Shown here: positions 30,742 through 42,860 of the stretch, in pieces
Position numbering within the stretch: the stretch's first letter is position 1
Layout of the letters: every line of letters starts with the position of its first letter
From: Neoarius graeffei
Taxonomy: Eukaryota > Chordata > Actinopteri > Siluriformes > Ariidae
Length of the DNA stretch: 64,000 nucleotides
NCBI RefSeq assembly: GCF_027579695.1
Contig: NC_083569.1
Coordinates: 76,495,149-76,559,148, forward strand
Direction of reading: 5' to 3'
Position numbers and translations under genes: made by a program
The notes under the pieces: generated by a model
What the model was told of the DNA's origin: nothing
Seen by the model: only the letters and a program-made list of their open reading frames with translations
Databases searched by the model: none

Positions 30742-31063
30742 TATATATTGGGAAACCTTCACAAAACCAACAGCACTGATGATCTGCTCACAATTGTGTG
30801 TAGGTGCTTGTTAACATGATTGTGTGTGGATATGTGTAGGTTGCTTTGCTCTCTGGTGTTTGCCTGTCTTTGCATGTAAGACAAGCAGAGCTGTAGGAGG
30901 ATGTGCATGTGTTTGCCTCTGCTGGACTGTGTGAGTTGTGTGTCCCCAGCAACCTTCACTATACGTGCTGCAGTAAGAGAACACTATGGCATAGCGGTAA
31001 CACACACACACTAACTGATATACATTACTGTTTATAAAATACCAGAAGGTACATACACACTTA
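30742..31063. other. No recognisable gene
   Basis: Unique-looking sequence rich in TGTG words. No ORF of note. Confidence 0.35.
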
Positions 31064-32655
31064 TAGTGGTGCTTGAAAGTCTGTGAACCCTTTAGAATTT
31101 TCTATATTTCTGCATAAATATGACCTAAAACGTCATCAGATTTTCACACAAGTCCTAAAAGTAGATAAAGAGAACCCAGTTAAACCAATGAGACAAAAAT
31201 ATTATACTTGGTTATTTATTTACTGAGGAAAATGATCCAATATTACATATCTGTGAGTGGCAAAAGTATGTGAATCTCTAGGAGTTAATTTGAAGGTGAA
31301 ATTAGAGTCAGGTGTTTTCAATCAATGAGATGACAATCAGGTGTGAGTGGGAACCCTGTTTTATTCAAAGAATAGGGATCTATCAAAGTCTGATCTTCAC
31401 AACACATGTTTGTGGAAGTGTATCATGGCACGAACAAAGAAGATTTCTGAGGACCTCAGAAAAAGCGTTGTTATGCTCAACAGGCTGGAAAAGGTTACAA
31501 AACCATCTCTAAAGAGTTTGGACTCCACCAATCCACAGTCAGACAGATTGTGTACAAATGGAGGAAATTCAAGACCATTGTTACCCTCCCCAGGAGTGGT
31601 CGACCAACAAAGATCACTCCAAGAGCAAGGCATGTAATAGTCAGCGAGGTCACAAAGGACCCTAGGGTAGTTTCTAAGCGACTGAAGGCCTCTCTCATGT
31701 TGGCTAATGTTAATGTTCATGAGTCCACCATCAGGAGAACACTGAACAACAATGGTGTGCATGGCAGGGTTGCAAGGATAGAGCCACTGCTCTCCAAAAA
31801 GAACATTGCTGATCATCTGCAGTTTGCTAAAGATCATGTGGACAAGCCAGAAGGCTATTGGAAAAATGTTTTGTGGATGGATGAGACCAAAATAGAACTT
31901 TTTTGGTTTAAATGAGAAGCGTTATGTTTGGAGAAAGGAAAACACTGCATTCCAGCATAAGAACCTTATCCCATCTGTGAAACATGGTGGTGGTAGTATC
32001 ATGGTTTGGGCCTGTTTTGCTGCATCTGGGCCAGGACGGCTTGCCATCATTGATGGAACAATAAATTCTGAATAATACCAGCAAATTCAAAAGGAAAATG
32101 TCAGGACATCTGTCCATGAACTGAATCTCAAGAGAAGGTGGGTCATGCAGCAAGACAACGACCCTAAGCACACAAGTCATTCTACCAAAGAATGGTTAAA
32201 GAAGAATAAAGTTAATGTTTTGGAATGGCCAAGTCAAAGTCCTGACTTTAATCCAATCGAAACGTTGTGGAAGGACCTGAAGCAAGCAGTTCATGTGAGG
32301 AAACCCACCAACATCCCAGAGTTGAAGCTGTTCTGTACGGAGGAATGGGCTAAAAATTTTCCAAGCCGGTGTGCAGGACTGATCAACAGTTACCGGAAAT
32401 GTTTAGTTGCAGTTATTGCTGTACAAGGGGATCACACCAGATACTGAAAGCATATCTGCCACTCACAGATATGTAATATTGGATCATTTCCCTCAATAAA
32501 TAAATGACTAAGTATAATATTTTTGTCTCATTTGTTTAACTGGCTTCTCTTTATCTACTTTTAGGACTTGTGTGAAAATCTGATGATGTTTTAGGTCATA
32601 TTTGTGCAGAAATATAGAAAATTCTAAAGGGTTCACAAACTTTCAAGCACCACTG
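31064..32655 (+). mobile_element. Tc1-like transposon, family 1, copy 2
   Basis: Terminal repeats AGTGGTGCTTGAAAGTCTGT and the inverse (CAAGCACCACTG) are flanked by TA. The 1592-bp length is complete. Opposite orientation to copy 1. Confidence 0.93.
31425..32447 (+). pseudogene. Tc1 family 1 transposase, several breaks
   Basis: ATG at 31425 (MARTKKISEDLRKSVV). A 2-bp loss near 31470 shifts the frame. The HTH/linker part continues 31550-31915 (VYKWRKFKTIV-like, GRPTKITPRA, WMDETKIELFWFK stop) with the same six-T run as copy 1. The third segment has a TAA near 32072 and then [11 protein letters not shown] and SPDFNPIETLW to the stop at 32447. The catalytic triad is present but split over frames. 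Confidence 0.9.
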
Positions 32656-33420
<765 letters not shown>

Positions 33421-33796
33421 CTCATCTCATCTCATTATCTCTAGCCGCTTTATCCTTCTACAGGGTCGCAGGCAAGCTGGAGCCTATACCCAGCTGACTA
33501 CGGGCGAAAGGCGGGGTACACCCTGGACAAGTCGCCAGGTCATCACAGGGCTGACACATAGACACAGACAACCATTCACACTCACATTCACACCTACGGT
33601 CAATTTAGAGTCACCAGTTAACCTAACCTGCATGTCTTTGGACTGTGGGGGAAACCGGAGCACCCGGAGGAAACCCACGCGGACACGGGGAGAACATGCA
33701 AACTCCACACAGAAAGGCCCTCGCCGGCCCCGGGGCTCGAACCCAGGACCTTCTTGCTGTGAGGCAACAGCACTAACCACTACACCACCGTGCCGC
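33421..33796 (-). mobile_element. tRNA-derived SINE, copy 12
   Basis: Reverse-strand full-length copy (tail ATCTCATCTCATTATCTCTA at the left). 14-bp TSD CCATTATTAGATGT (33407-33420 and 33797-33810). Confidence 0.95.
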
Positions 33797-34046
33797 CCAT
33801 TATTAGATGTATATTTTTAAAAATAATTTGGCACATGTATACCCTACCATTAATCTTTTTTATAAGTTTTTCTACACATGTGCATGTGTGCAGATGTAAA
33901 CAGAAAATGAAGCCCTGCCCACAACAGACATCATTTCAAACGACACCTTCTGAATCAAGCTAAATCTACTTTTTCCCTAAAGTCAAAAACTCATGGTTAA
34001 AAAAAATGGCAGGAAATTTTAATTTATCCCACCCTTCCTCTTTATT

Positions 34047-35115
34047 GCCATGAGTTGGCCTGGTGGTTAGCGTGTCCACCTCTCGACTGGGAGATAACAC
34101 GTTCTACTTGCGGTTGGGTCATATCAAAGAGCATCATAAAAATGGCTCCTACTGCTATCTGGCAAGGCACGTTGCAATACAGATGTGAGTGGGGAGTCAA
34201 ACTCTCGCAGTTACCAGAGGACCAGCCCCCCACTGTAACCTTAGCTGTATAATAGGTGAGAGGCCAAGGGCAATTGAAGCAGAGATCAGCACCCCCAGTG
34301 TGCCTTAAAGGAACAGTCCACCGTACTTCCATAATGAAATATGCTCTTATCTGAATTGAGATGAGCTGCTCCGTACCTCTCCGAGCTTTGCGCGACCTCC
34401 CAGTCAGTCAGACGCAGTCAGACGTGCTGTCACTCCTGTTAGCAATGTAGCTAGGCTCAGTATGGCCAATGGTATTTTTTGGGGCTGTAGTTAGATGCGA
34501 CCAAACTCTTCCGCGTTTTTCCTGTTTACATAGGTTTATATGACCAGTGACATGAAACAAGTTCAGTTACACAAATTGAAACGTGGCAATTTTCTATGCT
34601 ATGGAAAGTCCGCACTATAATGACAGGCGTACTAACACCTTCTGCGCGCTTCGGCAGCGCATTGATAGGGAGCTCAGATATCAATGCGCTGCCGAAGCGC
34701 GCAGAAGGTGTTAGTACGCCTGTCATTATAGTGCGGACTTTCCATAGCATAGAAAATCGCTACGTTTCAATTTGTGTAACTGAACTTGTTTCATGTCACT
34801 GGTCATATAAACCTATGTAAACAGGAAAAACGCGGAAGAGTTTGGTCGCATCTAACTACAGCCCCAAAAAATACCATTGGCCATACTGAGCCTAGATACA
34901 TTGCTAACAGGAGTGACAGCGCATCTGACTGCGTCTGACTGACTGGGAGGTCGCGCAAAGCTCGGAGAGGTACGGAGCAGCTCGTCTCAATTCAGATAAG
35001 AGCATATTTCATTATGGAAGTACGGTGGACTGTTCCTTTAAGGGCCTGGTTAGTCCTGGGACAGGAGACTTCCTGGGAAGACCAGGTCCTGGCATGGGAG
35101 GGACTTTGACTTTTT
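34047..35115 (+). mobile_element. Second SINE family, copy B, split by the palindromic element
   Basis: The head GTTGGCCTGGTGGTTAGCGT GTCC resembles a tRNA box A; box B is decayed. The body runs to 34304 and resumes at 35042 with AGGGCCTGGTTAGTCCTGGG to end GGGACTTTGACTTTTTT. The terminal TTTGACTTTT is shared with the copy at 19031, so both were probably recognised by the same LINE machinery. Confidence 0.65.
34309..35037. mobile_element. 729-bp near-perfect palindrome with TTAA flanks (foldback MITE)
   Basis: Begins AGGAACAGTCCACCGTACTT and ends with the inverse, flanked by TTAA on each side (34305-34308 and 35038-35041). The arms 34309-34667 and 34679-35037 are each 359 bp, with an 11-base loop GGGAGCTCAGA. 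Only a few mismatches are seen (for example TGCTGTCA against TGACAGCGCA near the outer quarter). TTAA targets are typical of piggyBac and Kolobok elements. Mirror ORFs on both strands encode the same peptide because of the palindrome and are not genes. Confidence 0.93.
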
Positions 35116-36137
35116 TCCTCTTTATCAGGTTATTTAGTGAGTTTTAAGGAACTATCGAGTTGCATGAGTTATGTACTTTGAAAGAAATCTCTTTTCTGAA
35201 TGTCTCATGAAGGTCAGCAGTTTCACATTTTCACATATAAATATGTAGGGTAAATTATTTGCCAATGTGTTTTTGCGATTAGCAGATTATTTTGCACATG
35301 TAAAAATTGTGTTGGATTGCAGAGTGATTTGATCTCTACAGCAGACATACTTGAGTGCAAAAGGGTTCACAAACTTTCAAGCACCACTGTACATGTCACA
35401 TCTGCACATGCTCGCACTCTAGACTCCACTTCCCAGCATTCACAGCAGCCTACAAATATGGCCACCATGAACTACAACATCCATCCTGCACTTCACTGCT
35501 CACAGTCTCTTGAGGACTGATCAGCACACACTGATTGCACACTAGTGGTCTCTAATGGTAATAGCAGAGACTAGTACATATATGTTTTTGTTCCTGTTCA
35601 CATAATATATCTGTCTGATTTCTGTAGAAAGTGTATAAGGTTAATTATTCACTGTGTGTTTTAACATATGTAAAAACAATATATTTTGGTTATATGACTG
35701 ATGGATAAACGTGATTGTGTGATAGAGGAACATGGGAGGTTTGAGTAAAAACTTGGAGAATTTAAAGATTTTCCCAAATGTGAGAATGTGTCCTCTTCTT
35801 AGTTTGTCCCATTTGTATCAGTAAAACTCGTAGAAGTAAAACTCAATGCTATGCACACAAATCAGCTTGAACCAGTTTTAACTGCTTCTGAAACACTGAA
35901 AACACAGTCACATGGGTGTGTACAGAACGAAGCTTCAGTCATCACTCAATCACATGACTTTGGCACTTCAAGACAAGTTTCAAATCATTTATTTCAGAAG
36001 CACTGCTTTGTAATTTTCAAAGCAAGCTCCAGAGCTTCAGGTTTTCCATTCCATCCCTAGTACTAGCCTTTGCTTCTGATACCTTGTTTGTGCCTGTCCT
36101 GACCATTGCCTGTTTTTGATTCTGCTTTTTGCCTCAC
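35116..36137. other. No recognisable gene; solo Tc1 end at 35352-35391
   Basis: A 40-bp piece AAGGGTTCACAAACTTTCAA GCACCACTGTA is the right end of Tc1 family 1 without the rest of the element. The remainder is AT-rich with short ORFs. Confidence 0.5.
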
Positions 36138-36149
36138 GATTTGGATTTG

Positions 36150-36180
36150 CAGGATAAAGCGGCTAGAGATAATGAGATGA
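36150..36180 (+). mobile_element. 31-bp SINE tail insertion with full TSD
   Basis: Only the 3' end of the main SINE is present (CAGGATAAAGCGGCTAGAGA TAATGAGATGA), flanked by the exact 12-bp repeat GATTTGGATTTG (36138-36149 and 36181-36192). This is an extreme 5' truncation during target-primed reverse transcription. Confidence 0.85.
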
Positions 36181-36192
36181 GATTTGGATTTG

Positions 36193-36835
36193 TCTGCCTA
36201 TTTGCCTTAATAAACTCTGTTCTGCTTTTATATCCATCTGCCATCTGCATACTTGACACTGGTTCTGGTTCTGCTTCAGCATGCCTTATCCTTTGAAGGG
36301 TCATCAGCACTTCACTCAATGGCCACCCTTCTTGCATTCTCCATACCATCCCTCCAGTTTCAGATGTTGTCCACCCATTCTGACCATCTTCCTCTTTGTA
36401 TGATGGCACAGATTTCACCCTCACTAGTTGTCAGGATCAAACTGTCACCTCTCCGTTTCCAGTGCTCATATTTGTTCAGCTCCCTCTACTTAATCATCTC
36501 CAGAAGAACTTCTTTTTCTGGCACTCCAATGGTTTCCCTTCCCCACTGATATCATACCTGAGACTACACTTGTCGGATCAGGCTATTTACTGTATTGTTA
36601 TTATTTACTATTTACTGTTTGATCTCAAATGCATTAAGAAGGCAAGAAATTGCACTAATTAACTTTTGACGAGGCACCTGTTAATTGAAAAGCATTCCAG
36701 GTGACTCCCTCATGAAGCTGGTTAAGATAATGTCAATAGTGTGCAAAGTGCCATCAAGGTAAACTAAGGCTACTTTCTCAAATATGAAACATTTTTAACA
36801 CTTTTTTTGTTTGCCACATAATGCCATTTATTTTT
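36193..36835. other. No recognisable gene
   Basis: Overlapping short ORFs on both strands near 36250-36660 have no recognised motif. Confidence 0.35.
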
Positions 36836-37482
36836 TTCGCGGTCCAAATCCTGCGCCCTGATTGGCTGAGGAGCGGGTCCATATCCTATGGTACGGACCC
36901 CAGTTATGGACCTCTGGCGACTCATTCGTTCACAACAACATAGTAGCAATTTTTGTCAACATTTATTTTTGCACTTCTCAGGAGAATAGCATTAATTTTA
37001 CAGCATGGATAGCGATAACGACAGTGTTCACAGCGAAAGCGAGTTTTACGACCCTGAGGAAGACAAAATAAAACATTTCAGGAGAAAGCTAAAAACCTCT
37101 AACTTGCTAACGCCAAGCAAAAACATGGCTGAATCCTGAATGACTCCTATTTGTATAAATAGGGGACTACATAGGTGGCAAAATGTAGTTTTTTTCCTGC
37201 TATGGAAGCGCACTTGTATACTGATAGGAAAGCAATTTGCATTACAGCCGTGAATGAGGATTCAAAATGGCATCTCGGCTCGGTTTTCCCTTTCGGGCGC
37301 TCTCGTTTTCTGTTAGAATTTGGTAAAGAAAAAAATAAATCTATTATTTACCAGCTTAAGGTCGGTCCGTATGGTGAAATACCGTGACCTCGGCCTTGAA
37401 TACTGACCTCAGCCCAGAGGGCCTTGCTCAGTACTTTCAAGACCTCGGTCACGGTATTTCACGATATGGACCTCCCAGCTGG
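36836..37482 (+). mobile_element. Non-autonomous DNA element with acidic micro-ORF, copy 2
   Basis: Same order of sequence as 13886-14752, from CGCGGTCCAAATCCTGCGCC to ATATGGACCTCCCAGCTGGG. It has internal deletions relative to copy 1 and diverged inverted TCCGTATC blocks. Confidence 0.75.
37005..37139 (+). CDS. Short acidic ORF carried by the MITE, copy 2
   Basis: Encodes 44 residues: MDSDNDSVHSESEFYDPEED, then KIKHFRRKLKTSNLLTPSKN and MAES. The acidic start is followed by a basic stretch, as in a short DNA-binding or nuclear-targeting segment. It is longer than the copy at 14115-14207 because the frame differs after the acidic part. Function unknown. Confidence 0.35.
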   Translation: MDSDNDSVHSESEFYDPEEDKIKHFRRKLKTSNLLTPSKNMAES

Positions 37483-37688
37483 GAAATAACATATATATGT
37501 TCCATATGTTATTTCATAGTGTTGATGTCTTCAGTATTGTTCTATAAAGTCAAAAATAGTCAAAATCCAGGAAAAAAAATATGAATTCGTCTGTGTGTCC
37601 AAACTTTTGACTGGTACTATAGCAACAAGATACCAATTTAAAGCAAATCTAAATCAAAATCGATAAAAAAATAGTCTGAAAAGAACAA

Positions 37689-38005
37689 AGGCAGGAAGTA
37701 TTGCCAGCTCACATTTCTGGTATCATGAGTTCAATCCTGAGCCTGTCAGTGTGGTGTTTCTGTGCATGTTTTCCAGAGGTTGACCATTTTCCTCCCACCT
37801 ACCAGAAACATTCCAGTAGGTGGATTGGCTCCACTAAATTACCACTATGTGCGAAAGAATGTGTGAATGTGTGTGTCCATGATTCCCTGTAATGGACTGG
37901 AGTTTCATCTATGGTGTATTCCCACCTCAGATCCAGTGTTCCCAGGGTTAGGTTCCATATTCTTCACAATCCTGACCTGGATAAAGTGATTACTAAACAT
38001 GAATG
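37689..38005 (+). mobile_element. Old, diverged tRNA-derived SINE of the same superfamily
   Basis: The order of blocks matches the main SINE but with older wording: AGTTCAATCCTGAGCC (box B region), TGTGCATGTTTTCCAG, CCTCCCACCTACCAGAAACA, GTAGGTGGATTGGCT, AATGGACTGGAGTTTCATC and a CATGAATGAA tail. This is the form I recall from cypriniform and siluriform genomes. No TSD is visible. Confidence 0.6.
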
Positions 38006-38083
38006 AAAACAACCATCAAAAAGAAGGAGTTTTGTCAAGATCCTTTCAGACATCAGACATACTTCGATGAACGCAGTGTACAA

Positions 38084-38628
38084 TGCTGTGCAAAAATCTT
38101 AGGCACCCTAATTTTTTTCATACAAACGTTGTTACAGATTTCTATTTTATGACATCTACATTACCGAGTCAGTACAAAAACATTTTAGAGTCCAAACATT
38201 TATTTTCCAGCAAAAAATTAAATGTTACAGAAAAAAATGTTTGTATCTGAGCAGCATATTACATAAGAGAGCACTTTCAGATTTAAAAAAAAAAAAAAGC
38301 ATAATGAAGGCTGCTGGGATTTGGTGCAAAATTAAGAAGCAAGTGTGACACTCAAAGTGTCCAGAAGAACTGTGGCTGGTTCTGTAAGACGCTCAGTAAA
38401 ACCTACAGCTCATTTCCTTATAAAATACCTCAGACTGCTATTTTTTTTTTAAAGCAAAGGGTTGTCTCACACCAAATATTGACTTTGTTTTTTTTTTTTA
38501 TTATGGCTTACTGCTGTTTATAGTATTTTTTAAATGTTGAAACATTTCATTTCATTTCACTATTTGTAAGCCATTTTCGGTCGACAGCATTTCTTTACAT
38601 GTGCCTCAGACTTTTGCACAGTACTGTA
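38084..38628 (+). mobile_element. Non-autonomous Tc1/mariner-like element (CTGTGCAAAAGTCTTAGGC family), copy 3
   Basis: Left end ATGCTGTGCAAAAATCTTAG and right end CAGACTTTTGCACAGTACTG are inverse and lie next to TA on the right. Interior matches the other two copies. Confidence 0.8.
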
Positions 38629-39703
38629 TTTCACTGGAAAGAGTTCCTGATGAAAGATCAAGAAGAATTGTGGCAGCAAATATTATGACCACAAGGATTT
38701 TAAAGCTGCTCAGAGGATACAAAAGATGGAGACAGATGTAAAGGCAAATATTTCACGAACAGTATCTTAAAATGCACACTTGACAATGCCTGTTACTTCT
38801 AATAGTGAAGGAATATCTGCGAATCCTAATGACTTTGTCTTGTTGATACCTAATTTTACCGTAAGCATATCATAAGCATATGCAGACATTTGGCAGGAAG
38901 TGTAGGTAGACATATACAGCTATATTTGGAAGCACTTTGCTTCGATGATGGTCAGCTGAAGAATATCCTGTTTCTCTAGAAATCTGGTATACTACAAAAA
39001 GATATGGTAAAAGTTAAGCAATGTATATAATATTTTCTTCAGAAACAGGATGTTTCACGCAAATGACCTGACAATGACAATGAGTTGGTCTCCTCTTGGT
39101 TTCTCCAATCTACAACAGATCTTTTCCAGGAAGTCAAAAAAAAATTGCAGTGATGCATAAGGAGAGCATTTTAAGTGGTTCCATGCAGAACTACAGTAGT
39201 TATTCTGAGGCTGATCACTCCTAACTGGGAGGCATGTTGGAGACAAGTTGAAGTTAAAATGAAAGCGGTCTGGATCATTGTGGCAGGTTTTTAAGTTTTG
39301 AAGTATAATTTCAGCCACTGTTTTATTAATATGTTAAATAAGCGACAGAGGAATTCTCTCTGCCTTCAAAGTGTATTATGGAGAGTTTAGTGCATCTGTT
39401 CTCTCAATGGGCATCGTTCATCAATGTTTGAATAAAGTTGTGTGCAGTATTTGCATACGCCAAAGCGAACTAAAAGTTTCTGCTGAAAATCCAAAAATGT
39501 CATGAATGCTGATTCCCCCCCTGGGCATTTGGTGATGCTGAGAGAACTCCATAAAAAGAAACATTTCTGTGAGGCAGAAGTTGAAGTGCTTTTGACTCAC
39601 ATGTACAAGAATAAAAAATATATAATTGAACAGCATATCCAGCAAATTAACAGGACCTGAAATTGTCAAAATGAATTCAGTGTCTTTCATCCTGCCCCAT
39701 ATA
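38629..39703. other. No recognisable gene
   Basis: Minus-strand ORFs of 87 and 89 residues (39055-39318 and 39421-39690) lack any motif, and codon use is AT-driven. Confidence 0.4.
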
Positions 39704-40535
39704 CAGTGGTGCTTGAAAGTTTGTGAACCCTTTAGAATTTTCTATATTTCTGCATAAATATGACCTAAAACATCATCCGACTTTCACACAAGTCCTAAAA
39801 GTAGATAAAGAGAACCCAGTTAAACAAATGAGACAAAAATATTATACTGGGTCATTTATTTATTGAGGAAAATGATCCAATATTACATATCTGCGAGTGG
39901 CAATAGTATGTGAACCTTTGCTTTCAGTATCTGGTGTGACCCCCTTGTGCAGCAATAACTGCAAATGTTTCCGGTAACTGTTGATCAGTTCTAAACACCG
40001 GCTTGGAGGAATTTTAGCTCATTCCTCCATACAGAACAGCTTCAACTCTGGGATGTTGGTGGGTTTCCTCACATGAACTGCTCACTTCAGGTCCTTCCAC
40101 AACATTTAGATTGGATTAAGGTCAGGACTTTGACTTGGCCATTCCAAAACATTCACTTTATTCTTTTTTAACCATTCTTTGGCAGAACAACTTGTGTGCT
40201 TCGGGTCATTGTCTTGCTGCATGACCCACCTTCTCTTGAGATTCAGTTCATGAACTGATGTCCTGACATTTTCCTTTAGAATTCGCTGGTATAATTCAGA
40301 ATTCATTGTTCCATCAATGATGGCAAGCCGTCCTGGCCCAGATGAAGCAAAACAGGCCCAAGCCATGATACTACCACCACCATGTTTCACAGATGGGTTA
40401 AGGTTCTTATGCTGGAATGCAGTGTTTTCCTTTCTCCAAACATAAAGCTTCTCATTTAAACCAAAAAATTTCTATTTTGGTCTCATCCATCCACAAAACA
40501 TTTTTTCCAATAGCCTTCTGGCTTGTCCACATGAC
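39704..40535 (-). mobile_element. Tc1-like transposon, family 1, copy 3 (truncated)
   Basis: Intact left end CAGTGGTGCTTGAAAGTTTG at 39704. The element breaks off at about 40535, inside the transposase region (CTTCTGGCTTGTCCACATGA), so the N-terminal half and the right repeat are lost. Confidence 0.92.
39930..40530 (-). pseudogene. Tc1 family 1 transposase, C-terminal half
   Basis: Reads from the WMDETKIEIFWF block (with the shared six-T run) through a clean segment 40390-40106 ([38 protein letters not shown]), then a TAA replaces the Glu codon region (SPDLNPI then stop). The catalytic Glu is therefore not in the open frame. Confidence 0.85.
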
Positions 40536-40669
40536 AACAATGTTTGTTGTTGTGGGAGCAATGAAGTGAGAAAACATATGAAGAAGGCACTCATCTACAT
40601 TCTCAGAACTCTGAAATGGATATCCTGTTTAACAGCTTGTAAACATTCCCTGACTGGGGAGGTCACTGA

Positions 40670-40985
40670 AACAGACAGACAGGCAGGCAGGCAGATACAG
40701 TTCAGATTCTTTCTTTTTATTTTCAAACAACAAGCTTTCCAGTGAATTGTGAACAAACATGGACAGAATAAAAACAGCTTGCAATGATCAGCCGCGACTC
40801 TGGCCAGAAGCACCTCTCTCCACTCCTCGCCCCCTTTTATCCACTTCCTGTCACTGCAAACAAACACACAGACACAGCACACTAATTATCAACAGGTGCT
40901 TCTGCAACTTTGCCACTCACCTTCCCCGGCTTTGCTCTCCATTCACAAACCAGCACTCGACCACACCCCTGCTGCCACACATCTA
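40670..40985 (-). mobile_element. LTR-like repeat (solo)
   Basis: On the minus strand TGTGGCAGCAGGGGTGTGGT begins a sequence with GGATAAAAGGGGGCGAGGAG (TATA-like) and AATAAAAAGAAAGAATC (polyadenylation-like), ending in CTGTCTGTCTGTTTCA. The start and the GGGGAAGGTRAGTGGCA block match the element at 29136-30741. Assigned as a solo LTR of a related family. Confidence 0.4.
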
Positions 40986-41204
40986 CATAACATCGTGGAT
41001 AACATCTATTACATTATCAAGCATTTCAAGTATCCAGTTTCTCCTCCTACAGCCTCAGGGGCATGGCTGATGGAGATTTGTAGAAATGTCCTGTTGCTCT
41101 CAAGACTTGTGTATATCACTAAAATTTTACTCCATCTACAATAATTGATTAATTATAATGATAAACAAGTGTTGCCAGGCAAAACAAGCCTTGCCCGGCA
41201 GCAC

Positions 41205-42720
41205 TTATTTTATACCTATATGTTGATAATAGTAATATTTCTCAATCAGCTGTCAGGTTATAGTCCAATGAAAATCCATGACCTTGAGTTTGACATTTCA
41301 AAGTCATTCAAGGTCAAAGTAATGGTGCCAAATGAAAGCCCATATGGCACTTCCTATAATTTGATAATGGTAAACATCTGTCTACCATCAATCGTTTTTA
41401 ACTTATAGCCCTCTGAAAATCCATGACCTTCAGTTTGACCTTTCAGGGTCACTCAAAGTCAAAGATCATGATGCCAAATGAAAGGCCATATGGTAGTTCC
41501 TATATGCTCATAATAGTAAACATTTGTCTATCGGCAGCCGTTTTTGAGTTATAATGGAAAATCTGTTATTTTGACTGAAATGTTGACCTTTCCGGTGACC
41601 TTGACCCGATTACCCCCAAAATTTAATCAGGTAATCTACAGACCATTGCCCACCTACACTGAAAATTTGAATTCAATCGGTGCAACCGTCTAGACCAGAC
41701 CTGGGCATTGTACGGCCCCAGGGTCACATTTGGCCCTTTGTCTGGCCCTTTGCACACCATATGATGCTGCAATGCTTTTATTTTGAAGGCCTCTGGGTTT
41801 TTTTCTTTTTTTTATTTGTGGACGTTCGTACATTCGTGTGCATGCGTATGCATCATCCTTGTTACTGTTTACATGAGATGCGGGTTAGCTGCTAGCCCTC
41901 AAAAATGTGGTAACTGGACAACAACCAAATAGAAATAAAACAGAGAACTTGTATAAAGTTGATTAAATGCTGCTCTTTGAAATACTGCAAAAAACATGTA
42001 CATTTTCAGTGCTGTAATGTAAAGAATGTTAAAAATGAAATAATGATATTATATTTGGCCTGCTCTACATTTTCATAGCCTAATCAAAACCAGACAATTT
42101 ACTGTTGTTTTAACAAAGTTAAGTTGAGCAGAGTTAAGTTCAGACTATTGGTTCGGCCCTCCACAACAGTCCAAGTTTTTCATGTGGCCCCTTGGGAAAC
42201 TTAATTGCCCAGCCCTGGTCTAGATGCTAGATTGTTAACAGACAGACACAAACAAACAAATAAACAATGTCAAAGGTCATGATGCCAAATGAAAGCCTAT
42301 ATATGACTTCCTATATGTTGAGAATGATAAACATCTCTCTATCTCTAACTGTTTTCAAGTTATAATGGAAAATATGCAAATTTTATCAATGACCTTGATC
42401 CCCTGACATTTGACCCCAACTGCTAAAAAAAACTATGAGAGATACCCCATCATGTAGCATATCAATGGAAGCAGAATTGAAAGATGAACATTGTGGAATT
42501 GGTTTGAAGTAAATATGATGACTATGAAGGAAGATATCACGAAAAAAAACAATTTTGATGTTTTGGTGACCTTGACCTTGACTGGATGACCCTCAAAATG
42601 TTGGAGGTTCTATTTGAGACCAATGCCCATCTATCCTGAAAGTTTCATGAAGATTGGTCCAGCCATTTTCCCATAATGTTGCTAACAAAAAAGAAACAAA
42701 AAAACAAAGAAACCCCACCA
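41205..42720 (+). repeat. Dispersed repeat with TGACCTTTGACC blocks and about 144-bp subrepeats
   Basis: A unit containing CCATGACCTTGAGTTTGAC, ATGGTGCCAAATGAAAGCCC and TAGTAAACATCTGTCTA occurs at about 41267, 41411 and 42267. The same kind of sequence continues to 42720 with GGTGACCTTGACCTTGACTGG. No ORF. A hAT-type MITE at 41696-42217 splits it. Confidence 0.65.
41696..42217. mobile_element. hAT-type MITE
   Basis: Ends CAGACCTGGGCATTGTACGG and, inverse, CAGGGCTGGGCAATTAAG. The TSD is 8 bp with one mismatch (GTCTAGAC 41688-41695, GTCTAGAT 42218-42225). No transposase. Confidence 0.8.
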
Positions 42721-42860
42721 AAAACAATGGTGGACTCCGTCCTGGCGAGGTAATAAATTATAAATGAATTACCACTTCATCTTATACCACAATGATTTGG
42801 CAAAATGTACAAATTTGAATTCATAAACACACGCAGGATGATATCAAATTCGCAACGATT

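Noticed and set aside
34526-34820. Two 74-residue ORFs with nearly the same peptide on opposite strands
   Set aside because: They are mirror images produced by the palindrome and not independent genes.
39055-39690. Two minus-strand ORFs of 87 and 89 residues as genes
   Set aside because: No motif, no splice sites with a consistent frame and AT-driven composition; expected by chance.
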